Positions 32,576 to 45,285 of a stretch of DNA of 64,000 nt are shown here, one piece after another. Position 1 is the stretch's first letter. Each line of letters opens with the position of its first letter. The translations under genes were made by a program, and so were the position numbers. The notes under the pieces were generated by a model that saw only the letters and a program-made list of their open reading frames with translations, had not been told where the DNA came from and made no database searches. The stretch is from Buddleja alternifolia (taxonomy: Eukaryota > Streptophyta > Magnoliopsida > Lamiales > Scrophulariaceae), in the NCBI GenBank assembly GCA_019426215.1, contig CM033401.1, positions 11,723,134 to 11,787,133 of the forward strand, written 5' to 3'.

Positions 32576-34181
32576 AGATATGGGAGCACCTGTAAAGACT
32601 AGAGCCGCTACAATAAACGAGGCCATGTTCGCAAGCTTCCTATCTCAAATGGAACCTAAGAAAGTGGATGAAGCGCTAAGCGATCCAAGCTGGATAGAAG
32701 CCATGCAAGAAGAGCTAAACCAATTTGAAAGAAATGAGGTATGGACGCTAGTACCAAGACCAACCCACCAAGGGGTCATTGGAACTAGATGGGTCTATAG
32801 AAACAAAATGGATGAGAATGGGATTGTGATTAGAAACAAAGCCAGACTCGTAGCTCAGGGATACTGTCAAGAAGAGGGCATCGACTTTGATGAAACATAC
32901 GCTCCAGTTGCCCGTCTTGAAGTAATCCGCATGTTTCTAGCATTCGCAGCATTCAACAAGCTTACAGTATATCAAATGGACGTAAAGAGTGCATTTCTGA
33001 ATGGTAAGCTCCAAGAAGAAGTATATGTGGAGCAACCACCAGGATTCATCAATAACCATGGGAAAGGTATGGTCTACAAATTGGACAAGGCACTCTACGG
33101 CCTTAAACAAGCACCAAGAGCATGGTATGACACTCTTTCTATTTTTCTTATTGGTAAAGGTTTTTCAAAAGGAAGCGTTGATACAACGCTATTTAAGATT
33201 ACCCATAATGAAGATATTCTCTTAGTTCAAATTTATGTTGATGATATTATATTTGGATCTACTAATAAGTGTTTATGTGAGAAATTTTCAAAAATGATGC
33301 AAGACCAATTTGAAATGAGCATGATGGGCGAGTTAACTTTTTTCCTAGGATTACAAGTTAAACAACTCCCTAATGGTATATTTATAAACCAAACTAAATA
33401 TACTAGAGATATGATTAAGAAATTCGGTATGGAAAATGCATCATCTTCCAAAATTCCAATGAGCCAAACGACTAAGCTAGATAAAGATGAAAGTGGAAGG
33501 AAAGTCGATGCTACAAATTATAGAGGCATCATTGGATCACTTCTTTATCTAACAGCTAGTAGACCTGATATTATATTCTCAGTATGCATGTGTGCACGCT
33601 TTCAAGCCGATCCTAAAGAATCACACTTAATTGCTACCAAGAGAATCCTTAGGTACCTCAAAGGCACACAACATGTGGGCTTATGGTACCCCAGGGATTC
33701 TCCTTTTGAACTAATCGGTTACTCAGATGCAGATTTTGCAGGATGCAAAATAGATAGAAAAAGTACTAGTGGTACATGTCAATTCCTAGGTGATAGACTA
33801 ATTTCATGGCACAGTAAGAAACAACAATCCATTGCGACTTCTACTGCTGAAGCTGAGTACGTAGCCGCTGAAAGCTGTTGTGCACAAATTCTCTGGATGA
33901 GGCAACAACTTAGAGACTATGGCGTAGTCTTAGGTCCAACCCCAATCCATTGTGACAACCAAAGTGCCTTGGCAATGACACAAAATCCAGTTCTTCACTC
34001 TAGAACCAAACACATTGACATACGGTATCATTTTCTGCGTGACCATGTTCAAAAGAAGGATATCTCCATGCAATTCATTGGTACATGAAAACAATTTGCA
34101 GATATCTTCACCAAAGCTCTCAACGAACAACGCTTTCTCACTTTAAGAAGTGAACTAGGTATGATTGATCTAAATGCCTAA
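32576..34181 (+). pseudogene. Plus Sirevirus: reverse transcriptase and RNase H
   Basis: One open frame of 502 codons from 32580 to a TGA at 34086-34088. RT motifs: [77 protein letters not shown] and [18 protein letters not shown] with intact YVDD. RNase [55 protein letters not shown] and [17 protein letters not shown]. The TGA replaces a codon that is Asp in the related copy. After it the frame continues [16 protein letters not shown] to the normal stop at 34179-34181. Apart from that one stop, the RT-RNase H unit looks intact. Confidence 0.92.
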
Positions 34182-35307
34182 TCATTTGAAACATCATCCT
34201 TTCATTAAGCATAAATTTAGGGGGAATAAACTTCTTTTTACACATAAACTCGTTCAATAAGTTATCAATATTAAGGAGAACCTACATAGGGGGAACCTTA
34301 AAAAGGATAACTGAACTTCAGTGAGAATGACCAAAACCGTTTTTTTTGTTTTATTATTACATTGGTCATAAGCACTTAGCGTTATACGCTAAACTCTTTC
34401 AGACGCTTATCAAACGTTTTCTTTACCGTCTGTGCCCTCTCAAAATAAACTGAACGCTTAGCTTTATTCCCAGCTAAAGCGCTTAGTAAAAAGATCCTTT
34501 AAAAGCAAGCGTACATTACCCTACGCTAAAACAAGAAAGTGGATTAGTCAATCAATGCAATTAATGCTGACTTGACATTCCTCACCTTTCGCTCAAGAAA
34601 ACCCATGGGTACTCATCATGTTTTTCAAAGATGGTTCAGCACATGTACACGCGTAAGTACAATTACCATGTATCTTAGACGAATACAACCAGCGCTGAAT
34701 ATTTTAAACCAAAAGTAAAACACTACCACCAATACATAATGATAAGTACTGGGAAACTGTGTCATCGTACATACCCTGAAAAGAATAATTCTATATGTTA
34801 CGATGACCGCTAAAGCACAAAATGTTACTTGAAAGAGAACCTCAAGATTCTCAAGCGTCAAAATCACACTGAATTATTTCAAGCGTCATTTTCACAAACT
34901 TTTGGCGGGTATTTGAATAGTTGTTCAAAATTTCGGTTCCCGAACGGTTTTTCATAAAATACATGTCCGCTGTTAACGGGCACACGTATCACTTTCAGTA
35001 TATCAAAAGTCTCTGTTTCAAACTTTTAATCGGACGTCAAAATAGTATATGTGGTTGTTACTAAAAGTAACCGTGCTTATTAAATCTAAATTCACGTCCA
35101 CAGTCGTATTTTAATGGCTGAGATTTATACTCCTCCACGTGTCAACATCTCAACCTTCAAACACAAAAAAAACATTCAAATTGTAGTATTTCAAAACACA
35201 CTTTCTGTAGAACATAAACTCTCTTACACTCTCTTTCATTCGTGCAAGAAAAATCTCTCTCTCTCAAAAACAAAATTTCATTCTTAATCTCTGTCTACTT
35301 CTCACTA
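34182..35307 (+). other. Plus Sirevirus spacer between pol and second ORF
   Basis: No coding domain. Two extra polypurine-type motifs lie just after pol: TTTAGGGGGAATAAA at 34216-34230 and ATAGGGGGAACC near 34286-34297. Additional polypurine tracts in this position are a described feature of Sireviruses. Many AGCG tetramers (AAGCGTC, AGCGCTT) occur. The last 100 bp are rich in CTCTCT and may serve as the leader of the second ORF. Confidence 0.7.
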
Positions 35308-38300
35308 ATGGCACCCAAGAAAGCTACTGCAGGAACCACTGAAGTTATTGTTAAGGTCACTGAAGGCCTTATAATCGATTGGAAGTTTCTCTATGAAAAC
35401 CCCCAAATTGATTTAACGGAAATGATGGACTCTGTAGCAGAGGCTAGGCTTCAGAAATTTCTTACCAAACACTCGTACATGTTTCCTAAAGAACTAGAAT
35501 TTTTCTGGAGAAATGCTAGATTGTCTGACGATGAGACTTCCATCACCTGTTTGTTTCCTGCCCCCAAGACGGAATCAAAGACGTTCACTCTCTCTGCGGC
35601 CTCTATTGCCCAGAATTTCTCTCTACCTAACGACGGAGCGACTTTAGACACTATCACTGAGGAACAAATTCAAGAAGTCTGGACTCAGATTAGCGCCTAC
35701 GATGGTGTTCCATACAAACCGTACTTTCAGAAGAAAGATATAGTGAACAGGTATCGAGTCTTAGCTGATTTCTGCAGTAAAAACATTGAATGCAGAGTGG
35801 GAACCTTTGACAAAATCAGCCCAACCCAGTTCGAGATGATGACTGCTATCTTGCTCAAGATAAAAATCAACTGGAGCGCCTATATATTCAGCAGATTCAG
35901 AGACAGTCTACGCACTTCAAACAGACCTTATAGCCTAGTTTTAAGTGATCTAATTTTCTGAGCAAAGTGCACCTCTTCAGCAGGAGTCACCGTGGCCAAG
36001 CATAAGTTCTATGGGCCAAGAATCATCAACAATCTCTTCAATCCACCCAAAGTTGGAGGTGCTGCTAGACCTCTCTCTGAGCGCCAAGTTGTACGTGCAG
36101 CATCAAATGAGGAGGCTGAGCGCCCAGATCAGGAGAAGGCTAAACGTAATGTGAAGCGTCCCACTGTCACAAAGAAACGGGCTCCTCGAAAGCCCAAGGC
36201 TCAACCTATCAAAAGTGATGAAGAAGACGAGGACTCTATACCCCTCATTAGTCGGAAGGATCTGGAAAAGGTCCTCAAAAATATCGACTTTGGAGAACCA
36301 GCAGTTCCACAGACTCAAGCGTCCCCAGCCGAAGGGGTAAATGTGAAGCGTATCTTTAAGAGACGTAAGCGTCCAACTGCTGTCATTTCTTCTAAGGCTA
36401 CACACACGACACCAAGCAGCCAAGCCATAGCTGCTATTCCGATATCATCCTTTGAACCACCAGTTGATGTCCATCTGGATGTTGATATGGCCAACATTGT
36501 GGCCATCGCCCATGAAGCTGCCATCGAATCTGCAAATCTCGAGCCTGATGAACCTGAAATCCCAGGGGTTCAACCATTGCTTGCATTACCAAGTACAACA
36601 GAGGCACGCTCAGAAGGTCAGAGCGATGCTAACGACGTTGTGATTCATCGACATTTCTTCAAGCTGGATCCCTTAAAGACCATCGATCACTCCATCGATT
36701 ACTTCCCTCCAGCGCCCGCAGAACCCTTCATACCTACAGGATATAATGAAGAAAGTTTTATCAATATAATGCTGAGAATGATATCGCCAAGCTCATAAAA
36801 TTTGATCTGGCTGTACGCAACACTCTATCTAACACAGCATTGACCCCAGCTGATAAAGCTTCTTCTCTAGACTGTGGGACAAGCAAACCCACTGGCTTCG
36901 CTCTCAGAGACTTCAACATCAGAGTCTATGAGCGTCAGGATAAGCTTGTGAACCCAACGGAAAAGCTACTAAACAGAGAAGGCTATTCTCACTCCCCAAC
37001 ACTGGTAAATAACAAGGAAAACAAGCGCTCAGCTAATCCTCTCCTCTTGTGGAAGAATAAAGGAGTACATGCCGGTGAGCGTCCAGCTTCACTGACCGAG
37101 ATGATTCAAATAGAAGCCGATGCATATTTTGACTGCGTCTGGAACGCTAACTACCAACCAGACAGGTATCGTTTTGAGTCCATCTGTGATATTCATCACC
37201 AAGGATTTCGTGCTATACTTAATGCAGGAACTGAGTACTGCATGACTGAGGTAAAATGGGCTGAAGCTTATATGGGTGACAAGTATAAATTTGAAGAATT
37301 GGTTAGCGCTCCCCATCTGTTCAGAATAGGGATCCATGATAAAAAGAGCAAATTTGCACGATACATGCTAAAGCAGCGTCAACATAGACTTGGACCAGTT
37401 CTGAAGCTGCCTCTGATCCGCCACCAACCTGAACACCTTTTAAGGCAAGCGTTGTACAAACTGGCTAACTCTTCTCTACGCTTTGCTGATGAAGCGTCCA
37501 CCAGCGGTTCTTCTCCCCTATCCTGTCTGAACTTCACCCCTAGCCACTGTGAAGACAACTTTTCTCTCATGATGACAATTATGCCTCCAGTCTCCCTATT
37601 CGAAAAAATCTTCACAGAAAATCTGCGACAGTGGAATGGCTCTCGGATCAATCCTTTCAGAGGATATCCACTTCTTCCGTCTATCAGACAAGAAGTCTTA
37701 AGTCACTATAATTTTGTTTTGTCGCTGCTGGAAAGAACTCAAGCGCTTGCTTCAGCCATCTACCCATACTTGGAAGAGTATTACAGGCTCTACGTTCCCG
37801 ACTCTTGGAAACCGAAGACTCTCTCAACAGATAGGCTAATTGGCTTCTCACAACACTATTGCCCAGATGCCTTGTTCTCCATCTGCCAAGCGCCTTCCAA
37901 AATCTTTCCCACCCATGTGCTAGATATCCTCGGGCCAATGTACATCAAGGCCATGGATAGTCCTATCAGCGCGTTCATTCAAGGTACTTATCTCCCCATT
38001 CTACATTTGAATGAACTTCTACAAACTGCTACATATCCATATGCAGATGAGCCGTTTGCCAGCTTGGACTTTCAGTTTACGGACTTTAGCCGTATAGAGT
38101 CAGCATCTACTGCAGCACCAGCTGAAACGTTACCTGCTCCTGAGCGCTCACCAGAATTCCCTCAAGTGCCTAATCCCCCCAGTCCAACTGAATCCGACTC
38201 TACTGCATCCACCGAGTCCAACAGTGCCCCAGAGCATCGAGGAACAGTATTTGATCCTAATTATCAAGTACCTATTGAATCTCTCAAACACACATCCCGT

Positions 38301-39118
38301 TTTAAGCCTCGAGTTAGCACTGCGGTTCCCGACGCTCAAGCGTCCATGACTGAATGCCTCACTCAAATACAGCAACTATCTACAGCTACTCAGGCAAGTC
38401 ATGTGGCTTTAACAAATGATCTAAACCACCGTTTCACGGCTCTTGAGACCTCTCTTACAGACGCTAATCACGCTCAACTACTGGTCATGAAAGAACACTT
38501 CGACCAGCGTCTGACCACTCTTGAGGCCTCTGTCGCTCAGATTGCTACTCAAGTCAGTCTTCTTACTCAGCATTTCATACAGACTGATGATGGCAATAAG
38601 GGGGAAAAGAAGGGAGAAAAGAGGAAATCTTCAACATCTAAAGATCAAGATCCTCCTCCACCATCCAAGCGTCAACATATTGATACTCCCTCACACTAAG
38701 TACAGAGCCAAGGTATCCCTATCCTTCTTGGGTAACTACCTCGGTGGGAGCGTCTAATAAAAAAGAAACCCCAAGAGTGCTCTATCCAAATCTTCCATTA
38801 CCTTCAAGAGCACTGCTTGAACAATTTGATATTCCTCTTCTCAGAGCGTCAATTCCAGAACCATCTGATCCAGCAGTCTTAGCCTTAGAGCGAAAAATGT
38901 CTGACTTTGACCAAACCTTCAGAATTTGCCTACGATACATAGGCATCAGTCCAGAGGAATGGGATAAGCAGCTCATTACTTTCAAGGCACGACAAGTAAA
39001 AGAAAACAAACATATAATCAGTAAAGATCATGTTGCGATGATGACGCTAGAAGATCAGATAACTGAAGCAATCCGTGCTGAAATGACTAAGAGATACAAG
39101 ATCAAATCACGATCTTGA
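35308..39118 (+). pseudogene. Plus Sirevirus second ORF (env-like position)
   Basis: Starts at ATG 35308 (MAPKKATAGTTEVIVKVTEG). One TGA at 35959-35961 interrupts it, a frameshift near 36765 follows, then the frame runs open from about 36770 to a stop at 38697-38699. A last segment in another frame ends at 39118. Without these three breaks it would encode about 1250 residues. The N-terminal part (FPKELEFFWRNARLSDDE, FTLSAASIAQNFSLP) resembles the putative plant transposon protein domain found in such ORFs. The middle is basic and Pro-rich (KRPTVTKKRAPRKPKAQPIK). The C-terminal part (about 38340-38600) reads as a coiled coil, followed by KRKSSTSK. I see no signal peptide or membrane segment, so the env label rests only on gene order. 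Confidence 0.8.
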
Positions 39119-39291
39119 TTTTTACTTATGATTCTTTCATTTCAGTTGTAAAATGCTTGTACTATGAAAGATATATATAAAATGCATTTTACAGCTGAAA
39201 CATCTCGTTGAAGCTCAAACTAACTTACTAACCTACGCTAACTCGTACTTTAGGTATCTAACGCTTGAACTAAATAGGTATTGCCATCATC

Positions 39292-39305
39292 AAAAAGGGG
39301 GAAAT
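39292..39305 (+). other. Polypurine tract of the plus Sirevirus
   Basis: AAAAAGGGGGAAAT immediately precedes the LTR start TGTTAGG at 39306. Confidence 0.9.
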
Positions 39306-41191
39306 TGTTAGGAATTTCATGTTAGATGTTTTGATGATGACAAATAGGACTTCCTGTTAGACCCCGAAAATTGTAAGTATAAAAGCTTTCATAGAATATT
39401 GTGTATAAGTACCTGAAAGCTTATTTATCTTAGGCTTATAGTTTTCATCTTTGTAGAATTTTAGACTAAGAATGTGATACTAAATCACTAAGGAGAATTC
39501 TGGGTAAGTCTACCAAGTGATAAAGTTGAAGATCAAGCGTCTGAAGCTAAAGAAGATAAAGATCTCTTGAAGCGTCCGTCAAACGATTTAGAGACTATTC
39601 CAGGTTACAAATCCAGCGCTCAAAATACGAATGGATAACTCAGGCCGAATACTCAACACTAAGTCAATGATGGAATTCTGAGTGAGCCTATCAAAGACAA
39701 GATTGAAGAGTAAGCGTCTGAAATAAAGAGAAGAGACTCAGGATCAGTCCAATCGTTTGTCTAATGCACGAGAAAAACTGTCCTCTTCAGCAAGCGTCCA
39801 AAAGGCTAAACCAACACGACCTACAACGAACGTAACCTGAAAATTCAAACCCAAAGCTATCCAAAGACTTAAAGAATGCATGAATCAAACGGACAAATTA
39901 TTTCCAACGGAAATAAAACAAGATGCATTAAAAGTCGGATAAGTGCTATTAAAATATAAGCACTATAACGCATGGGTAAGCCATCCATTTGACCAAGACT
40001 GTCAGAAGTTATGAAACCAAGAACATGCCTAACTAATTAAGTATACCCAAAGTTAGAAATGTCAGAACTCAAGGAATGTTTGGGGAAACGAGATTCCAAC
40101 CGTGTCAAACGGACAAAAACCACCAATACCTTATACATAGCCCTTTCAACAAATAAGTCAAATATAGAGCAAAAAAACCGTGACATATACAAGAGATATA
40201 CCTGAATATCCTAGTGTGAATAACATTCACAACCTCTTGTATGTAGAAAATTATACAAAAAGACACAAGAAAAGAATAGCTACTTTGTTGAAAGAAAAGC
40301 TTACAAAAATCCATAGCCAAATATCCGTATTAGCTTTTCACAAATATTCCAGAGACAGTCAACTATATCTCAAACCCCTTTTTGAAGACCCTACATTACT
40401 ATTGAGATATACTCAAGTTGTTTGAACTTTCCAAAACCAAACAAAGCCATTACAAAACCTTTCAACATCTTTCGTCTGAGTGAGAAAGTGTGTTGACTTA
40501 CAAGCGCCATTTTTGTGTAAAAGAAGCTTGTGGAAGAAGATCTCTACTGGAGCTGAAATCTGTGTGACCAAAGAGTTCCGGGATCAAGTGTAACTTGCAT
40601 TATTTCTGGGTGAAAGAAGCAAGTGGATAGAAGATCTTTAGTGGAGCTGAAATCTGTGTGACCAAGGAGTTCCAAGATCATATCCAACCTCTCTCTATTT
40701 TGTAGAAGTCTCTATGTGACTCTTCGATAATCATCATAGTGGAAAACCTCTCTGATAAAGGGAAAAGAAGGACGTAGCTGGGATTACATCACCCAGTGAA
40801 CCTTACAAATATCTTGTGTCATTTACTGTTTTATTGTATTACATTATACTGTCATATTATATCTTGGAAAGGCATTTAAACTAATAAGCGACTAATTGGT
40901 TAAAACGAACGCTAAGCTATGAAAACATTTCCGCTGTGCTAACCCTGATTTAGTGACTAAACTCTGCCCTACTTTGGTAAGTGTTGAAATCACCGAATCT
41001 AAGTTAACTTTTCTCAAGCGCCTGAAACTAGCGCTTAAGTCATCATCCCTCAAGCGCCGCACCCAGCGCTTAAAGCTTTCCGAGCGTTCAAATACCTCAT
41101 AGTAATACGAAAGTTTTTAGAAGTCGAAAAAGACTTCAGGGTCTATTCAACCCCCCCCCTTCTAGACCCTTTCGTCTACCACTTGGGACCA
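39306..41191 (+). repeat. 3' LTR of the plus Sirevirus
   Basis: 1886 bp, TGTTAGGAATTTCATGTTAG to ACCACTTGGGACCA. Both ends match the LTRs of the surrounding element in inverted orientation, but it is about 400 bp longer. Part of the extra length is a tandem duplication of about 90 bp: GTGGAGCTGAAATCTGTGTG-type sequence occurs near 40545 and again near 40635. The sequence just before 41170 holds the same C/G run as the other Sirevirus LTRs. Confidence 0.88.
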
Positions 41192-41195
41192 ATAG

Positions 41196-44100
41196 TGGGC
41201 CAAGTGCTTCCATCACATGCCTTGGACTAATCAGGCTTGATTGCGGAATAAAGAATATAGCGTCTTCGCGCTCTTCTGTACAAAGTGCAAGTTGCACACC
41301 TTCTGGCAATTCTATTCCTAAAATATAACACTTGAAAAAGTCCAAAATAAGAGGCATCAGCGCTTGAGCTGCTGTTTGATCCACTGGTATAAGTAGAGAA
41401 ATCATCTTGGCCACTTGAATGTTCTATTGACTGAAGAGCACAGGTTGAAGGTTGTAGCCTCTGAAATTGCTTAACCCTGAGTAATGATTAAAAGAGATGT
41501 CCAGTGCTTGGGCATTTTCTATTACTGCTCTCATGTCTTTGTGGAAGACAGCAAACTCAGCATGCTCATTTGAAACATCAACACGAATTTGACTTTGACC
41601 AGGAAGAAGCGGTTGCTTGCTGGATGAGGTTGCTTCGTTGAGGTCAGGAAAGACACGTTGAACAAACGCTTGACGAGGATGGAAGATGTAGCGTCCGCCT
41701 TGGTTGAATAAGGCTAGCTGCTGGCGAATGTAGGTTTCTATTGGTTGTTTGTAGCGTGGTAAGTCACTGACATTGCCTGCAAAGTGCTGACGCTGTTGAA
41801 GCAAAAAGGTCGCGAATCCTCGCCGTCTGTATTCAATTCCAAAGTCAAACAAAAATGGATATCTTATGAGTTCATCAAGGGAGTAGAAATGAAGAATAAA
41901 TTCTTCAGCCCATCTGGCTGTACTCATCATCCATCTTCTTCCAAGCTTATCAGCTTTCTTTTGATCTTTTCTAGCGGCTAGGAATTTCTCGAAGCGCTCG
42001 ATCTCTTCGTCATAATCCTCTGCCCATAATCTGGCATGCTATTCTCGGGTTTCATCTTCTATCCACGAATTCACTGGATTAGGACGCTCAGTCACAAGCG
42101 GTCCTTTGCCTTTCTATAACTTGAGTGGAGTAGGAGAGAGAGCATTCTGAGGAGAGTTGACGACTTTAGAAAGAGCCGAATATCCTATTTTGTTTAGATC
42201 TTCCTCATCAGGATTTTTGTTCCAATCGCCCATGTGGGGATTCTTGAAGACAATCTTGCTGGCTCGGAGAGGATAGAAAGACTCGTCTGAGCGATCGGTG
42301 AAGTTAAACCGTGCTTGATCAAAATTTGCTCTATTGAACACTGGTCAACGAATATACTCTAAGCGAGATTGGAGTCGCTCCAGGTTGTAGAGTCCTAAAT
42401 CAGCAAAATGCTCAAAGAATTTAAACTTTTGGGAGTTGGAAAGATCAGGCCGATGGAGAGTTGTTTGAAAAGAGATTTCGAGCTCTGCAAGCGTCTGGGT
42501 GTCTCGTTCTCTAGCGGCATAATAAAATTCAAGATCAGGAGTATATCCTCGAGGAAAGAAATCGATGACACGAGGAGGAGGTCCTGGTGGAGTAGGAACA
42601 AGAGCAATCGCTTCTGTTGGGATGGGGGCCACTTCTATTGACCTCTCAGTATGTGAAGTCGCTTCACTAGCTGAAGATGGTTCAGCGTTTGGAAGGGCTT
42701 GAGAAGCTTCTTTTGCAATATCCACAACAGTTGCCAAATCCACATCTAGTTCAAGTGGAATCTCGGAGGAAGGAGGAGCATCAGCGGTTGGTGCATCGTG
42801 AGGTGCATCTTGAGCTGATACATGTAAGCGTTTGAGAAAAGCAAGCAAAATTTCTACTAAGTAGAAATTAAAAAGAAAAGACTAAAACGCTTACCCTGAA
42901 GAATATCATCGACTGACTTAGTCGCTTGATCTGTTTCTATATTAGAGACAGGTTCCTCAGGATCCGGGACTTTTTCTTCTGGTTCTAAATCGAGAAAAGA
43001 AGTTATTGGATCAGCACAAATGGGAATACGGAATTCTTCAAGAATGTTGAGAACATATTCAGAACTCGTTTATCATTGCACTGAAAGAGATTTTATCTTA
43101 GCGTTAGAGACTTAGAAACTAACGAGGAAAGGATAGACTGATTTTCTTAGTAAATACTGACCCTGAGCACTAGAAAGCCTCTCAGATTGAGTAGCGGCTT
43201 GAGGATCTGAGCTGATTTCGGGAACAGCGTCAGAGGGAGGAACGCTTGCTGACTCTCCAAGCGATGGATTTGCTGAAACACTTGTAGACACAGCTGGAGT
43301 AGAGAGAGGAGTACGCCTTCGGGCAAGCGGTACTTCTTCTACTACTGCTTCCTCTTCTTCAGGAACAGAGAAGATAAACGCTGGAGGAGGAGAGGGTGAT
43401 TTTGGAGAAGGAGAAAGAGATTTTTGTTTCTTCTTGGGCTCCGGCTTCTGCTTTTTCTTTGCAGGCTCTGGTTTCTGCTCTTTGGCTGACTTAGCTGGCT
43501 TAGCGACTTTGAGAGCAATTTTTCTTTTGGGTCGCTTAACCACCACTTCTTCTTCAGACGAGGACGATGATGAAGAGGAAGACTGCTTTTCATCATCGCT
43601 GCGAACAACTCCTTTGGCTCGAAGTCGCTCACGCTCTTCTTTGGGAACCGCTGCACCACCATATTTTCGAGGTTTGAGCATCCAGCTGATCATCTTCTTG
43701 CCATAGAACTTTAAGGCTGGGATCTTCTTTCCAGCGGAGTTTGTAAAACCGCAAGCACTTAGAATTCTACTTAACACAATCCCATAAGGCTTGGGATTAA
43801 CCGACTTGGCCATCGCTGCCTTAAAGCGATTAAAAACATAGAGAGACCAATTAATCTTCAAGTTGGTCAGAATGGCCACCATCATTTTGTACTGAATATT
43901 TGTAACTTTAACGAATGTCCCCTTTCTGCATTTGATCATTTTGGCGCAAATGTCCGCGAGAATGACATATTCGCCCTTCATGTCATTTTTCTTGCTTGGT
44001 AGCATCACCAAGAGTGACGTTCTCGACTTCGGCACCATCATTGGGTAGATTAAGCAATGATGAAAGCAAAGAAGAAGTGGGAGTGAAGGTTTCTTAGGCA

Positions 44101-44388
44101 AAAGGAAAGATGCATGAAATAGAGTTGCCATCGTCGGAAATTTTTGCATTTTGGAAGAAGAAAAGAGTTTCTGCTTCATGAAGGTTGAAAACGGCAGTAA
44201 TCATGTCACGCAAACCAGATTCCTGGACAAGTGGAAGAACAGTCCGAAGAGGGAAATTCTGGTTATCAAAAAGGTAGTCCCAGTTAACAAGAAATCCGGC
44301 GTTAAACCGTGATCGGTTTTTCAGCGCGGGAAGTTTTTCCGGTGGCAGACTTGGATGATTTGGAAGATTCGGAAGCTTTGGGTGCCAT
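41196..44388 (-). pseudogene. Minus Sirevirus second ORF, 5' and middle part
   Basis: Starts at ATG 44388 (MAPKASESSKSSKSATGKTS). The frame breaks just after EKPITV at 44302, and later blocks in several frames align with the plus copy: YVILADICAKMIKCRKGTF, INWSLYVFNRFKAAM, KFYGKKMISWMLKPRK (43.6-44 kb), a Ser- and acid-rich patch (SSSSSSSSEEEVVVKRPKRK), Pro-rich KSPSPPP, DFGIEYRRRGFATFLLQQRQ (41.8 kb) and SPRHVMEALGPLLVP at 41.2 kb, where the nested element cuts it. Breaks are clustered in the first third, while 41136-42848 has only three. It is more diverged from its relative than pol is. Confidence 0.78.
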
Positions 44389-45285
44389 TGCTGAAAGTTT
44401 GGAGCTTTTTGAAGGAATAAGAGAAGTTTTTGCCTTGAAAGAGATGAAGATTTTACAACAGAGAGAATTTTTTTTTTTTTTAGAAGTGATAAAGTCTGAC
44501 TGTAAAAATCTTAAAGAGTTTATATACAGGCAAAGAAAGTAACTTCTGAATGGCTTAAATTTTGCCACGTGTTGAATCATTAATTTTGAAAGTTGAAAAG
44601 ATTTAAATCTGAACCATTTATTCGAAGGTACGGATGTCAAATAGTGCCGAGAAAATAGGTTAACTGTTACAAAATAGAGAATTTTTGGGATCCGCAGTTA
44701 CCCATTTAATTGAAAAACGTTTGAAAAATGTTGAAATTTTCAGCATGAAATACACGCGCCTGATAGTACACTGACGCGTACTCAGACTCATGCAATCACT
44801 GAATCGCCTAGGTTTAGATAGGAATCATTAACCGTCAGTTTGATTTGATAGGCACGTGTGGGTAGTTATCAAATCTAATCTTTTAGAGTTATCCACACGT
44901 TACTTTTAGCGATGAAAACTATGCATGATCTTTTGAAAGAGAATTTCTTAGCGTTAAAGTGGGAATCTTTTCAACGCTGAAGACCTTTTAAAAAAAATTT
45001 AATCTGTTAAGGATAAGATCAATCGCTTGGATTTATAAAAGACAGTTTTACTTATTAGAGATTGAGTTTTTGTCATGCATAAACGAGGATAAGCGCTAGT
45101 GGTCAATGCATATTTTTCAAAAAACAAATTTTTGATCACAGACGCTTATGAATTGTTACAAGTACAATTGTAAAGTTCCCCTTAAAATTGATAACCTGTT
45201 TCAATTTTGAAACACGATTTAGATGTATTGTTAAAGTGGATTCCCCCTAAAGCGTATGCCTATTAAGATATGATGCTTTTATGAT
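44389..45285 (-). other. Minus Sirevirus spacer between pol and second ORF
   Basis: No coding domain. On the minus strand two purine-rich tracts (TTTAGGGGGAATCC near 45238-45251 and TTTTAAGGGGAAC near 45176-45188) mirror the extra polypurine motifs of the other Sirevirus. Confidence 0.65.

Larger units (their letters stand above)
30765..41191 (+). mobile_element. 5'-truncated plus-strand Sirevirus nested in the first
   Basis: Begins near 30765 in the last codons of gag (AAACCCAAGAAGGCC matches the same gag region of the other element) and continues through protease, integrase, RT, RNase H, spacer, second ORF, polypurine tract and a 3' LTR (39306-41191). The 5' LTR, primer site and nearly all of gag are absent. 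It lies head to head with the surrounding element. The two pol regions are very similar, but the LTRs (1886 against 1474 bp) and second ORFs are clearly diverged, so they are different subfamilies. No target duplication was found at the two junctions. Confidence 0.88.

Noticed and set aside
43434..43706. Plus-strand open frame rich in Phe, Cys and Asp/Glu
   Set aside because: It is the antisense shadow of the Ser/Glu/Lys-rich part of the minus Sirevirus second ORF.
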